This document shows positions 42,383 to 50,942 of a stretch of DNA of 64,000 nt, piece after piece. Under the pieces are notes generated by a model. That model saw only the letters and a program-made list of their open reading frames with translations. It was not told the DNA's origin and ran no database searches. The DNA lies in contig JBCFAO010000022.1 of NCBI GenBank assembly GCA_038562165.1, forward strand, positions 1 through 64,000. Direction: 5' to 3'. Source of the stretch: WRMS01 sp038562165 (GTDB taxonomy: Bacteria > Bacillota > Peptococcia > DRI-13 > UBA5745). Both the position numbers and the translations under genes were made by a program. Position 1 is the stretch's first letter; every line of letters starts with the position of its first letter.

Positions 42383-42413
42383 TGGTGTCTTTATTTTCCG
42401 CTATCAAACTATC

Positions 42414-43010
42414 TTAATGCATTCTTTCTTCTTGCCATTTGTAAAGAGCCCCTTCAACGTTCAAGGTAGTAATATTATGTTCAACAACATAATTTTGAAT
42501 TGCTTGAAAATCGCCTTCATCAAAGTTTTTTTGATTATCTTTGATAAACTGTTCTGTAATATCTTCGTTACCTTTTTCTGTCTCTTTTAATATCTCAGGT
42601 TTTGCATCTGTACTGGAATAAATTTCTGTAACCATAAAAATGAAAAATTCATTAGGCACGGCTTGTAAAGAGTTAGGCGGGGGAGGGAAAATGTCCCTTA
42701 TTTCCTTTGGCGCCTTAGCTATTGCAAAGCCTTCCAGGTATTGGTCATAGAATTTGGTAAGAGTGGTGAAATCTTCTTTTTCCCACCATTCTAAGTACTT
42801 TTGAAAGACCTTCTCTGTTATGTCTTCGTTAGTTTCTATCCAGATAATTTGATATTCTTCAGGCCGTTCAAAAAAATCCTTAATCAAAATAATCTTTTTT
42901 TCACTAGCTGAAAGAGGGGCAGAATTTGAAATATGATTAAGGTAAACTACCCCACAGATTCCTCCTAAACATATTAATGCTACTAGGAAAAAAAAGCCTT
43001 GTCTTTTCAT
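42414..43010 (-). CDS. uncharacterised membrane-anchored or secreted protein
   Basis: This 198-residue protein starts with a typical signal or anchor (KRQGFFFLVALICLGGICGVVYL) and continues as a charged, mostly helical extracellular part with several Glu/Lys-rich segments and one PPPP stretch (near residue 110). No known domain is recognised. GGGGGAGC precedes the ATG. It is part of the minus-strand accessory run downstream of an ECF sigma factor, but a terminator separates it from the gene before it. Confidence 0.65.
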   Translation of the reverse strand: MKRQGFFFLVALICLGGICGVVYLNHISNSAPLSASEKKIILIKDFFERPEEYQIIWIETNEDITEKVFQKYLEWWEKEDFTTLTKFYDQYLEGFAIAKAPKEIRDIFPPPPNSLQAVPNEFFIFMVTEIYSSTDAKPEILKETEKGNEDITEQFIKDNQKNFDEGDFQAIQNYVVEHNITTLNVEGALYKWQEERMH

Positions 43011-43114
43011 CTTCTGCTCCCCCTATCTTAATGAAATTATGCTGCTGCTGAAAAAGAGTCAGTAATGGCTGGGTTCTTCGGAGCCCGTTTTTGCTATCCT
43101 TCACTCTTTTTTTC

Positions 43115-43168
43115 CACGAAAAAAGGCCGCTCAAATTGGTTTTAAAAAACCAATTTGAGACAGCCTCT
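43115..43168 (-). terminator. terminator with perfect 14-bp core (minus strand)
   Basis: CTCAAATTGGTTTT (43130-43143) and AAAACCAATTTGAG (43146-43159) are perfect inverted repeats. An outer AGGC/GCCT pairing extends the stem, and the minus-strand copy ends in six T residues. It closes the transcript of the gene whose stop is at 43174. Confidence 0.85.
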
Positions 43169-43173
43169 CCCTG

Positions 43174-43848
43174 TCAATTCAAATAGGCGTCAACAACCTC
43201 TTGGTACAAACTCCTATACAATTCGGTATCCTGTTCGCCCAGAGATAATTCTTTATTGGAATATGCTTTGATATTTGGGACTTCGCCATTGGGCACCAGG
43301 TATCTTCCACGCTCACAATGGATGACAAAATGTGCCCCTTCGTACCCTTGTGGGCCATATCCTTCTTCCAATGTATCAGGAACGCGGTTTCCCAAAAAGA
43401 AAATATATTCCTGATGGGGTGTTGAAGGAAGATAATTTCCACGTGTAACTAAAATGCGATCAATAATATAGTATGGTTCAAGAATAGTCATGATATCGCC
43501 TGCTTTAACATCACCGTCACCTTGGATTACCTCAAGAACTTCAAAGGTTATTGCGCTATATAGAGGAATTGGATCTATGCCCGGGAAGTAATGAAGTACA
43601 TTTCTTGCGTCATTTGACACAACTCCTCTAACAATATTGGAGGCTCTGCTCTCCAATCCATCCAGTGTTGTTTCATAATAAGCCAATACTGGATTGGTAT
43701 ATTCGATACTGTCATATTCTCCTGGTTGGATACTGTCGTTTTCCCCTGGTTGGACTATATCGTATTCTTCTAGACTATGTTGTTGGGGTAAATCAACGCC
43801 GCCGGACGAAAGCAAAAAGGCCGCCATAATAATAGCTATGTACTTCAA
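43174..43848 (-). CDS. uncharacterised secreted protein
   Basis: This 224-residue protein has a signal peptide (MKYIAIIMAAFLLSSGG), then an acidic segment with repeated QPGENDSIQPGEYDSIEY units, then a compact domain that includes ASNIVRGVVSN, ITFEVLEVIQGDGDVKAGDIMTI and EYIFFLGNRVPD. The second part resembles a small beta-barrel seen in various Firmicutes secreted proteins of unknown role; this is an impression, not an assignment. AAGGAGGAATTTACC precedes the ATG. It follows the CARDB protease gene. Confidence 0.7.
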   Translation of the reverse strand: MKYIAIIMAAFLLSSGGVDLPQQHSLEEYDIVQPGENDSIQPGEYDSIEYTNPVLAYYETTLDGLESRASNIVRGVVSNDARNVLHYFPGIDPIPLYSAITFEVLEVIQGDGDVKAGDIMTILEPYYIIDRILVTRGNYLPSTPHQEYIFFLGNRVPDTLEEGYGPQGYEGAHFVIHCERGRYLVPNGEVPNIKAYSNKELSLGEQDTELYRSLYQEVVDAYLN

Positions 43849-43923
43849 GGTAAATTCCTCCTTTTTTGACTATACTGGCTCATTCTGGTTCTTTCCTGAC
43901 TATTCATTTACCGTCAATTCGTC

Positions 43924-43958
43924 TGTTTTTATTCCATCATAATGATAGAATAAAAACA
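43924..43958. repeat. cruciform-type inverted repeat after the CARDB protease gene
   Basis: TGTTTTTATTC (43924-43934) and GAATAAAAACA (43948-43958) are perfect 11-bp arms, and the loop contains a second palindrome (ATCATAATGAT). It lies 4 bases beyond the protease stop codon. No T run follows on the minus strand, so it probably protects the mRNA end rather than terminating strongly. Confidence 0.65.
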
Positions 43959-43962
43959 TAGT

Positions 43963-45588
43963 CTACTGAAGGCCCCATTTGTTTATTAGAGCTCGCCGAT
44001 CGTGCTCAGTGACAGTGGCTGAAAAGCAATTGGCTTTGTATTGCATAACTGCCTTATCTTCGCAAAGAGGGTTATGCATATGGGGATGGTTTAAACTTAT
44101 GAGATGCCCGATTTCATGACGGATAACGTGATCGTCAACAAATTCGTAGCCGGGCATATTATAAGTAGCACGATTAATGATAATCGTCCCACCACTATAA
44201 TATGTATTGGGCTTGTCATTTTCGATAAACTCACCTCTAAAACCATCCTCAACAACACCTAGATACATGATACAAGTTGGGTTACTAAGGTTACGGCCAA
44301 CCGTACTAATATGAATTTGACTGGTTGTGCCGTTCCAGTCAGAAGCGGCCGCTTGTACATCCGCCAGGTCGATGGAGGGATCTATAATAGAAATAGAGAT
44401 GTTTCGTGTATCACAATTCAACGTTTTTGCCCAAATGCCGCAACCGTCAGGAATACAGGTGAACGTATTATATGCGTAATTGTCTCCGAGGTCCGGATCT
44501 GTCCGATTCTCGTCATAAACACTGGCAGTGAAATTGTAAATTCCTGAACTGTTTATATTTAGCGGCCAATTGACCGTGCAACCATATCCGGCGGGAATTG
44601 ATGGTAAACCAAGGGGTTCAGAATAGAGTATGCCACTATCGTCAGATTTTACAACAGTTAGCCTGGCATATGGAGAGGACGTGGCTCCCGGACCATAATT
44701 GATTACATAAAACTGATACCACTGTGTAGCAGTTGTTTCAAAAGGCGCACTGCCGCTTGTACTGTTAATTATTTCGCCATAACGTATTCCTAAATCGACT
44801 AAGGCACTGCTAACTAACCATTGGAAGGAATTCGACGTTTCATTGTTTCCCGTATTTGCATCAACTGGCGCTGCCGCTGAGGCAACAATCCTCACCGTGT
44901 AGTCGCCTGCCGCGCCACCGCTGAGATTCACGGAGATCGGAACTATGCCTTGGGTATTGCCGGGCAAAACACCTGTACTATACGAGCCCGCAGGCATATT
45001 GTTAACATATACGGAGAAGCCTACGCCCATTGCGGTATCTGGACCATAATTGCCGATTACAAATTGCATATACGCAGCTTCACCCATGATAAAGGGATAG
45101 TTTGCTCCCGGCTTAACGACAAGATCCCTAGCGAATATATCACAGGAATCTGCGCTGGCAATGGAAACCTTATTTGACGGCATTTCCTTTTGTTCGCTTT
45201 GCACGATATTTATTTCATTTTCTGGGATAGCTTTAAATATGATATCTCCTATTTCAACTACTATACTAAAGTCGGCTTCCGCTTTCAACCCATCTTGAAT
45301 TGTCTTTGCGGTTGAATCACCCGGTGACGCTGATTGTTTTGAAGGCAAGAGTTCTTCGATGGCAACAGGTTCAGAAATTATAGCGGAACCAGCTGTAATC
45401 GCTTCCAATAAATCAGCATCTTCTAACAACGAATTGGCATGTTCTGGTGGTGCTTCTTTTAAATAAACAATATCGTCGTATATGGACGTTTTTGACATAA
45501 TATCTGCCATTGCATTCAAAGGAAACAAGTTGGTAACCATCAAAGTGATTAAACATAAAGATAGAACAAGTTTCAAATTCACTTTCAT
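43963..45588 (-). CDS. secreted CARDB-domain zinc metalloprotease
   Basis: This 541-residue exported protein has a signal peptide (LKLVLSLCLITLMVTNLFPLNAMA), a pro-like region, two CARDB-type Ig-like repeats (about residues 150-260 and 260-375; NYGPDTA and NYGPGAT mark them) and a C-terminal metalloprotease domain. HEIGHLISLNHPH near residue 480 fits HExxHxxxxxH, and VMQY about 20 residues later is the Met-turn, so this is a metzincin. ATG 45588 was chosen for its signal peptide; ATG 45600 abuts AAGGGG and is possible. The gene lies in the run behind an ECF sigma factor. Confidence 0.88.
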   Translation of the reverse strand: MKVNLKLVLSLCLITLMVTNLFPLNAMADIMSKTSIYDDIVYLKEAPPEHANSLLEDADLLEAITAGSAIISEPVAIEELLPSKQSASPGDSTAKTIQDGLKAEADFSIVVEIGDIIFKAIPENEINIVQSEQKEMPSNKVSIASADSCDIFARDLVVKPGANYPFIMGEAAYMQFVIGNYGPDTAMGVGFSVYVNNMPAGSYSTGVLPGNTQGIVPISVNLSGGAAGDYTVRIVASAAAPVDANTGNNETSNSFQWLVSSALVDLGIRYGEIINSTSGSAPFETTATQWYQFYVINYGPGATSSPYARLTVVKSDDSGILYSEPLGLPSIPAGYGCTVNWPLNINSSGIYNFTASVYDENRTDPDLGDNYAYNTFTCIPDGCGIWAKTLNCDTRNISISIIDPSIDLADVQAAASDWNGTTSQIHISTVGRNLSNPTCIMYLGVVEDGFRGEFIENDKPNTYYSGGTIIINRATYNMPGYEFVDDHVIRHEIGHLISLNHPHMHNPLCEDKAVMQYKANCFSATVTEHDRRALINKWGLQ

Positions 45589-45859
45589 TCTCAAGCTCAT
45601 CCCCTTATAAAAAATTTTTGTAAAAAAAGCCTTAATTACCAATAGCAAAGGTAAAGCTGTCGAGTATACTAATGTCAAAAGGCTGTGGCCCTGTTGAATT
45701 AAGATTGCTTTATGATAAAACCATTGGAATCATCTCCTTCTTTTTTAAATCCGGCAACCATCCATCGGGATCACATCACCTCCCCAATTATTACTTCTGC
45801 CAATTTCCCCCTTTACCCTATACATCTCTTCAGCAGGTAGTTTTGTTACAGGAAAAATG

Positions 45860-45891
45860 AAAAAACCGGAAAAAATTTTTCCCGGTTTTTG
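45860..45891. terminator. bidirectional terminator after the DUF6147 gene
   Basis: AAAAACCGG (45861-45869) pairs with CCGGTTTTT (45882-45890) with T/A runs on both sides. It lies about 50 bases beyond the DUF6147 stop on the minus strand, indicating that the CARDB protease gene is transcribed separately. Confidence 0.75.
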
Positions 45892-45940
45892 CCAAGCTCT
45901 TTTATAAGTATTTTCACTAATTTTCTTGCCTTTTGCTATG

Positions 45941-46372
45941 CTAATAGCATTGTGCTGTTTTTGATACTGTAATCTGCGTATCGGAACCGCTGGAATTTTC
46001 GGCATAAGCAGTCAGTGTTGCCCGGTAGGTGGTACCGGGAGAACCAGTAAAACTAAATTCATAAGCGTGGGAATAGGCATTACTTCGGTAGAAAGCAGGA
46101 TTGGTACTGCCATGATAAGTTGCCACCGTAACCCAACTGGAGCCCGACTGTTTTTCAATAAGTATTTTTTGGGCGCCGATTTTGGTCATTTGACCTGTAC
46201 CTAAGACAGAAAAGGAGACTGCCATTTTATTATTACCGGTTGCACCAAGATATATAGAATACGTATTTAGATGGGTGCTTGACTGTACGCCTATCCAAGC
46301 CAACAAGCTGCCTCCTCCAATAGATAAACTCATCACCATAATTAATAAAATCGAGAGCAATCGTTTTTTCAT
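45941..46372 (-). CDS. DUF6147-like small secreted protein
   Basis: This 143-residue exported protein has a signal peptide (KKRLLSILLIMVMSLSIGG) and a single beta-sandwich-like domain with LGATGNNKMAVSFSVLGTGQMTKIGAQKILIEKQSGSSWVTV and a YRATLTAYA segment. This matches my recollection of DUF6147, a family of Clostridia secreted proteins of unknown role. It begins 20 bases after the anti-sigma gene stop, so it is probably a direct target or member of that operon. Confidence 0.75.
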   Translation of the reverse strand: MKKRLLSILLIMVMSLSIGGGSLLAWIGVQSSTHLNTYSIYLGATGNNKMAVSFSVLGTGQMTKIGAQKILIEKQSGSSWVTVATYHGSTNPAFYRSNAYSHAYEFSFTGSPGTTYRATLTAYAENSSGSDTQITVSKTAQCY

Positions 46373-46392
46373 CTTTAAAACTCCTCACTGTA

Positions 46393-47256
46393 TCATTCCG
46401 GTATGGAATCGATTATTTTTTTTGCTTCTTTTTCTGTTAATTGACCGGCAAAATTAAAAGTTAGTTTATCAATGACCCAAACCACATTACAAATATCCAG
46501 ATTGAAAGTAATGTAATACTCCCTGCCCTTATGCTCATACGCCTTGACAGGGCCGGGGTTTTTTTCTATGGTCACGGCTCCGGTTCCACCTAATTGATGT
46601 ATTATATGTATAAGTAATCCTCTCGTTTCCCCTTCGTAGGCTACTGTGTAAGTGGCTATCTGCGATAATTGAGTCACTTCGATCGTAGATATTGATAAAT
46701 CTTCTGGAATCCAGGTAGGACAGTGTTTAGAAGATATCCCGTTGCTTTCCAAAGCTGCCTCCAAGGATTCATATGGTTGATCGGCAGTCCGTTCAGGGAA
46801 GATCATTTCCCCGGAAGGCTCCTCAGAAAAAATTTGCAGAATATCATCTTTCCAATAAATAAACTGCTGAAAAGGTTTCGTGCCGGTTACTTTACCGGCC
46901 ACTGCTGTCAGGCTGAACCCAATCACCAATACGGCGGCAACAGCCCTGAAACCACGCCATGAAGGCGCCGGTTTTTTGAGCGGTTTTATTTTTTCGCTCT
47001 CTTCATAGGTGGAATCGGGAAAATTACTTTGGCGAAAATCTACTTGAGCCTCTTCCATAGAAAAATCCATAGGTACAGGATCAATTTTTTCCAAGAGATC
47101 CAAATAGTTTTTCACTAATTCCTCATCAAAATGATCAACCCCCATTTTATCGATGATTTCTTCTAAGTTCCTGATCAGGTTATCTCTATTTTCGCTAAAG
47201 CAGTCTTGCTTTGGCTCTTTGTCGGTATATAGTTTGGACAGCTTATTTTCCGACAT
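46393..47256 (-). CDS. anti-sigma-factor-like membrane protein with DUF4367
   Basis: This 287-residue protein has a cytoplasmic N-terminus (about 1-100) rich in acidic residues, one membrane helix (about 104-122, FRAVAAVLVIGFSLTAVAG) and an extracellular DUF4367-type domain (about 165-285, with PTWIPEDLSISTIEV and GREYYITFNLDICNVVWVID). Firmicutes DUF4367 proteins commonly follow an ECF sigma gene and act as its anti-sigma. It follows an ECF sigma gene by 60 bases. The weak spacing of GGGGG to the ATG suggests low-level translation. Confidence 0.82.
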   Translation of the reverse strand: MSENKLSKLYTDKEPKQDCFSENRDNLIRNLEEIIDKMGVDHFDEELVKNYLDLLEKIDPVPMDFSMEEAQVDFRQSNFPDSTYEESEKIKPLKKPAPSWRGFRAVAAVLVIGFSLTAVAGKVTGTKPFQQFIYWKDDILQIFSEEPSGEMIFPERTADQPYESLEAALESNGISSKHCPTWIPEDLSISTIEVTQLSQIATYTVAYEGETRGLLIHIIHQLGGTGAVTIEKNPGPVKAYEHKGREYYITFNLDICNVVWVIDKLTFNFAGQLTEKEAKKIIDSIPE

Positions 47257-47316
47257 CTCATTTATACCCCCTCATTACCTATATTTCCTGAGGCTATCGT
47301 TTTGTTACGGCCAATT

Positions 47317-47796
47317 TTAAAATAAATCATCTTTTCTTAAAAAGTCTCTGCATTTATTTATGATACGGTAAATTCTGATTCTGCAAGCTCCCCTGGAGAT
47401 ATTTAACCGGCTGCTGATGATCTCGTAGGATAAATCCTCTTGAAACCGCCAGGCAAGCAGTTGGTATTCTTCCTCGGAAAGATGAGGGGGCAGCAGTTCC
47501 CAAAGTTCTGTTCCTTGGGGGAGCGAAGGCATATCCAGATAATTATCAAGGCATCCTATCTGATTATCTTTTCGTTTTTGTTGGTTGCTTACCAAATGGT
47601 TTGCGGTCACATATAACCAGCCTGCCAGGTTGGTGTGGCCGATATCATCTATTTTTGAGCATAATCTGGCAAAGGCCTCTTGAGCTAAGTCATAAGCCAG
47701 TTCTTTATCTCTGGTGCGGTGATAAAGGTAGCGGTATAAATCAAAAAAATGTTGGTCAAATAACTGAGACAAGAAGTGCTCTTGTTCTTTATCCAT
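47317..47796 (-). CDS. ECF-type RNA polymerase sigma factor
   Basis: This 159-residue sigma-70-family protein has region 2 (FDLYRYLYHRTRDKELAYDLAQEAFARLCSKI, residues about 17-50) and region 4 (YEIISSRLNISRGACRIRIYRII near 120-145). The ATG at 47796 follows GGAGGTGGG; an upstream in-frame start lacks a ribosome binding site. It heads a unit with a DUF4367 anti-sigma and a secreted DUF6147 protein, and lies back to back with a second ECF sigma gene 168 bases away. Its target promoters cannot be deduced from the window. Confidence 0.9.
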   Translation of the reverse strand: MDKEQEHFLSQLFDQHFFDLYRYLYHRTRDKELAYDLAQEAFARLCSKIDDIGHTNLAGWLYVTANHLVSNQQKRKDNQIGCLDNYLDMPSLPQGTELWELLPPHLSEEEYQLLAWRFQEDLSYEIISSRLNISRGACRIRIYRIINKCRDFLRKDDLF

Positions 47797-47893
47797 TATC
47801 CCACCTCCTGTTTCATATATTTTACAGATTTGGCTAAAATCCTCTAAAAATTGCATTAAAAGAGCAGACGTTTACAAAAAATTTTCTTTTCTA

Positions 47894-47931
47894 TGGTCAG
47901 ATTTGACCAACCGTTTACGAATGGATATAGT
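47894..47931 (+). promoter_or_regulatory. sigma-A promoter with overlapping palindrome for the second ECF sigma gene
   Basis: TTGACC (47903-47908), a 17-base spacer and TATAGT (47926-47931) form a good housekeeping promoter 30 bases before the second sigma gene. Its -35 box overlaps the perfect inverted repeat TGGTCA-GATT-TGACCA (47894-47909), a likely operator. No autoregulatory ECF-type promoter was recognised in this gap. Confidence 0.65.
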
Positions 47932-47964
47932 GAAGTGATTATTTGAAGCAAAGAAGGTGAGCCT

Positions 47965-48549
47965 TTGATTGGTGATGGGGATTTAATCCGCCTGCTGCGG
48001 GATGAGCCGGAAAAGGGGCTTGCGGATATGATGGATAATTATCTGGGTTTCGTTTATACCATCGTATCAGGCAAGCTGGAGTCTGTAGCTGGCAGGGAGG
48101 ATATCGAAGAATGCACCAGCGATGTTTTTTATGCTGTATTTCAAAGCCGCAAAGCTATGGATGCCTCGAAAGGCAGTGTCAAAGCCTTGTTGGCAACGGT
48201 AGCTAAGCGCAAAGCCATTGATAAATTCCGGCGGCTTACGGGCCAGGCAAATCAGCCCTTGCGAGGGGCCCTTCCTTTAGAGCAAGAGGAGCTATGGCCA
48301 AAGATTGAGGGCCAGGCGGCAGAAAATCAGGTGGAGGCAGCGGTAACGGCCCGGGAAACCGGGCGGGAGCTAGTCAGTCAGATCGAGGCCTTAGGACCGC
48401 CGGATAGCGAGATATTTATCCGTAAGTATTATTTTGGCCAAAGCACCAAGGCCATTGCCCAAGCCCTGGACATCAAGGAAAATACCATCGACAAAAAAAT
48501 ATCCAGAGGACTGGATAAGCTAAAACTGGCCTTAGGGGGTGTTTTGTAA
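47965..48549 (+). CDS. second ECF-type RNA polymerase sigma factor
   Basis: This 194-residue sigma factor has region 2 (MMDNYLGFVYTIVSGKL ... DIEECTSDVFYAVFQSR, about residues 22-72) and region 4 (SEIFIRKYYFGQSTKAIAQALDIKENTIDKKISRGLDKLK, near 148-188). The start is TTG at 47965 after AAGGTGAG. It shares a TAATG overlap with the following anti-sigma gene. It differs clearly in sequence from the divergent sigma gene, so the two are not a recent duplication. Confidence 0.9.
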   Translation: MIGDGDLIRLLRDEPEKGLADMMDNYLGFVYTIVSGKLESVAGREDIEECTSDVFYAVFQSRKAMDASKGSVKALLATVAKRKAIDKFRRLTGQANQPLRGALPLEQEELWPKIEGQAAENQVEAAVTARETGRELVSQIEALGPPDSEIFIRKYYFGQSTKAIAQALDIKENTIDKKISRGLDKLKLALGGVL

Positions 48550-50111
48550 TGGAGGAGAAAATAAGGAAGCTTATGGAGCAATTGGATCAAGAAACAACGG
48601 CAGAGCTTTTGCAGGCAATAGAGCCCCGGGATATAGGAGGAGAAGCGGCAGAAATCGGCGAAGAGCTTGACGAGTTGGCTGCCAACCGGATAAAAAATAA
48701 AGTGTTTGCCAAGGCCGGTCTCCAGGCCCCGGATACGGCAGAACTCCTGCATACGACAAAGCCCCTGCATGCGGGAAAACCCCTGCATGCGGCGGAGCCT
48801 CCGCAGGCCCCGCAAGCGCAGAAAAACCGCAAAACTGCCGGCGGCCCATCAAAACTTTTATTTCAAAAGACCGCTCTTCTGGCAGCGGGAGTGCTGCTGT
48901 TTTTAGCCCTGTCTTTAATGAACTTTGACGTGGTCATCGCTGCCGTCAACCGCTTTTTCAGCTTTATCCCCGGCTATGGCATTGTGGAAAACCAGGCCGG
49001 GGCTGATGCAGGAGATGCTATCCTCTATGTAGCGGATAGCTTGCCCAGCGCCGAAAACCAGGAAGCCCGCCTATCCCTGCAAAACGCCGTTGCCGGCAAG
49101 GATAGCCTCACCGTTTTATTTGAGGTGGAATGGAAAAACCTGACGGAAGAAGCGCTGCTGGCAAAAAAGCAAGAAGAATGGGAGCGGCTGCAAAAAGAAG
49201 ACAAGCTGACTCAGTCCAAAATCAGCCTTTACGCCGGCAGTCAAAAATATGAGGATTTTATGGGTTCCAGCGCCGGCGGCTCCAGGACGGAAAGCAGCGC
49301 TTACACGTATAAAGTGGCGGCGGCAGACATCAATACGGATACTGTTTACCGGCTGGAGCATGAAGGTCTGGGCTTGTCCCTGGAGTTTGCATTAAAAGAT
49401 GTGGCCACCTTTGAGAAGCTGACGGATATTGGGGCCACCGACATTCATCATAATATTGCCATCACGGCCGTGCCTGAGTTTACAGAGGATCAGGTCACGG
49501 TGGAGCTTTATCCCCTCAACAAAAGCAATTACCAGATACAGTCCTTCTCCAGGGAATGGGAAAAGGGCTACGGCGGCCTGGATTTAAGGCTGCTGACCAG
49601 CAGCGGCCCCAAAAGCTATACCCTGCCGGAAAGCTTCATGGGTCCTAATACGAAGTTCACCTTTGATCTGGAGCCGGAGGACCGGGATTTGGTGCTGGAT
49701 ATCCCCTTTATCCTGGTTCAAAGCCACGAATACCGGGACATTAAGCTGCCTATTCCGGCAGCAGGAGAAAAGCTGACGGTGAATCAAAAAGTGGAGTTTG
49801 GCGATTGCACCATGACTATTGCCGATGTGGCCATAGAAAATGAGACTTTTGGCGATGAAAATGCCTTAGTAATGAATTTGAGCTACGACAATCAGTGGCC
49901 GGATAAAATCATGTCGGGGGCCAGTTTCATGCGAATTAACTTTATGGGCCGGCCTGAGGGCGGCGGTTATTCTATGATGCCGGATGAAAACGGTGTTATT
50001 ACCCAGGTTTTCTTTGCCTTGGAAAAGGGCGACGGCAGGTCCCTGAATTTGCGGGTGATGAACCCCATCTATTACTTTACGGCGCCCTACCGGCTTTCGC
50101 TGGGGAAATGA
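48549..50111 (+). CDS. anti-sigma-like membrane protein (DUF4179-type)
   Basis: This 520-residue protein has a cytoplasmic N-terminus (about 1-100), one membrane helix (about 106-126, TALLAAGVLLFLALSLMNF), and a long extracellular part of beta-rich domains that fits the DUF4179/DUF5643 layout (residues about 140-510). The cytoplasmic part contains a small repeat of LHAGKPLHAAEP-like units (residues about 65-80) built from CCCTGCATGCGG DNA repeats. Its position directly behind an ECF sigma gene supports a role as its anti-sigma or sensor. The signal it senses is unknown. Confidence 0.82.
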   Translation: MEEKIRKLMEQLDQETTAELLQAIEPRDIGGEAAEIGEELDELAANRIKNKVFAKAGLQAPDTAELLHTTKPLHAGKPLHAAEPPQAPQAQKNRKTAGGPSKLLFQKTALLAAGVLLFLALSLMNFDVVIAAVNRFFSFIPGYGIVENQAGADAGDAILYVADSLPSAENQEARLSLQNAVAGKDSLTVLFEVEWKNLTEEALLAKKQEEWERLQKEDKLTQSKISLYAGSQKYEDFMGSSAGGSRTESSAYTYKVAAADINTDTVYRLEHEGLGLSLEFALKDVATFEKLTDIGATDIHHNIAITAVPEFTEDQVTVELYPLNKSNYQIQSFSREWEKGYGGLDLRLLTSSGPKSYTLPESFMGPNTKFTFDLEPEDRDLVLDIPFILVQSHEYRDIKLPIPAAGEKLTVNQKVEFGDCTMTIADVAIENETFGDENALVMNLSYDNQWPDKIMSGASFMRINFMGRPEGGGYSMMPDENGVITQVFFALEKGDGRSLNLRVMNPIYYFTAPYRLSLGK

Positions 50112-50146
50112 GATAGGGCCGCCATAACCGTTTTCTATGATAGACA

Positions 50147-50176
50147 GCAAAAAGCCGCCCCCTTATGGAGCGGCTT
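50147..50176 (-). terminator. terminator after hicB (minus strand)
   Basis: On the minus strand, AAGCCGCTCC pairs with GGGGGCGGCTT across a short loop and is followed by TTT. It lies just beyond the hicB stop and between convergent genes, so it may also serve the anti-sigma gene. Confidence 0.65.
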
Positions 50177-50182
50177 ATGCTT

Positions 50183-50530
50183 TCAGTTGCTTAATTTGTA
50201 TAAGGTGTACTGATTGAGGGAAACACCTTCCTTTTCAGCTTCAATGGCAAGACGGGCATGTAGAGACTTGGGGAGTCTTACAACAAACTTACCGCTGAAC
50301 TTGTCGCTATTCAATGGAGCGGGAACGGTAAAGCCGTTTTCAATTTTTGTCTCAATCCAGCCTTCCATAGCATCCATAAGGCCATCATAAGCTTCCTGAA
50401 ATGTTGCCCCGGTACTTTGACAGCCGTCAAGCTCCAAAACTGAGGCATGGAAGTATGAGCCGCTTTCGTCCTGTATGGGTTTGATAATATAATTGTACGG
50501 GAGCTTCATATAATCTTGAGTGCTCATCAT
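50183..50530 (-). CDS. hicB: HicB-type antitoxin
   Basis: HicB neutralises the HicA mRNA interferase and represses its own operon. The 115-residue protein has the degenerate RNase-H-like HicB fold (YNYIIKPIQDESGSYFHASVLELDGCQSTGATFQEAYDGLMDAMEGWIE) and a C-terminal ribbon-helix-helix (FVVRLPKSLHARLAIEAEKEGVSLNQYTLYKL). GGAGG precedes the start. It follows hicA by 22 bases, the usual toxin-first order. Confidence 0.92.
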   Translation of the reverse strand: MMSTQDYMKLPYNYIIKPIQDESGSYFHASVLELDGCQSTGATFQEAYDGLMDAMEGWIETKIENGFTVPAPLNSDKFSGKFVVRLPKSLHARLAIEAEKEGVSLNQYTLYKLSN

Positions 50531-50552
50531 AAAACCTCCTTGTATATCAGAT

Positions 50553-50771
50553 TTATATCCGACTTAATATGTCTTTGACGTATACGGCCTTAAGGGGATT
50601 GTCTTTCTTGATTGTGATAACGTCGCCGATTGCGTTAATGTAATGGCAATGGGAGCCTTTTTGCCTTGCCAGCCTGTAACCTTTGGCGGTTAAAACCTTA
50701 GCGGCTTCCGATATCGTTATACCGTTTGGTTGCCGTTTCATCTTTTCGATTATTTTATCCACACTTGCCAT
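50553..50771 (-). CDS. hicA: HicA-type mRNA interferase toxin
   Basis: This 72-residue protein has the double-stranded-RNA-binding-like HicA fold. KVLTAKGYRLARQKGSHCHY near residue 25 contains the catalytic histidine region (GSHxxY), and a strand ITIKKDNPLKAVYVKDIL completes it. GGGAG precedes the ATG. With hicB it forms a type II toxin-antitoxin module. Its remaining residues look intact, so it is probably active. Confidence 0.9.
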   Translation of the reverse strand: MASVDKIIEKMKRQPNGITISEAAKVLTAKGYRLARQKGSHCHYINAIGDVITIKKDNPLKAVYVKDILSRI

Positions 50772-50942
50772 GCGTTATCACTCCCTTTATCTTCATAGTA
50801 TCATATATAGTACTGTATGCCAAGGGTTATTATATTGTTACCGGCTTTATCTGGGAAGATAAAATCCGGCCGCACTATACAGGATTTTAAATATTGACTA
50901 TAATAAAGGGAGGATAAGAATATTTAGATAAAGGTGAATGGC

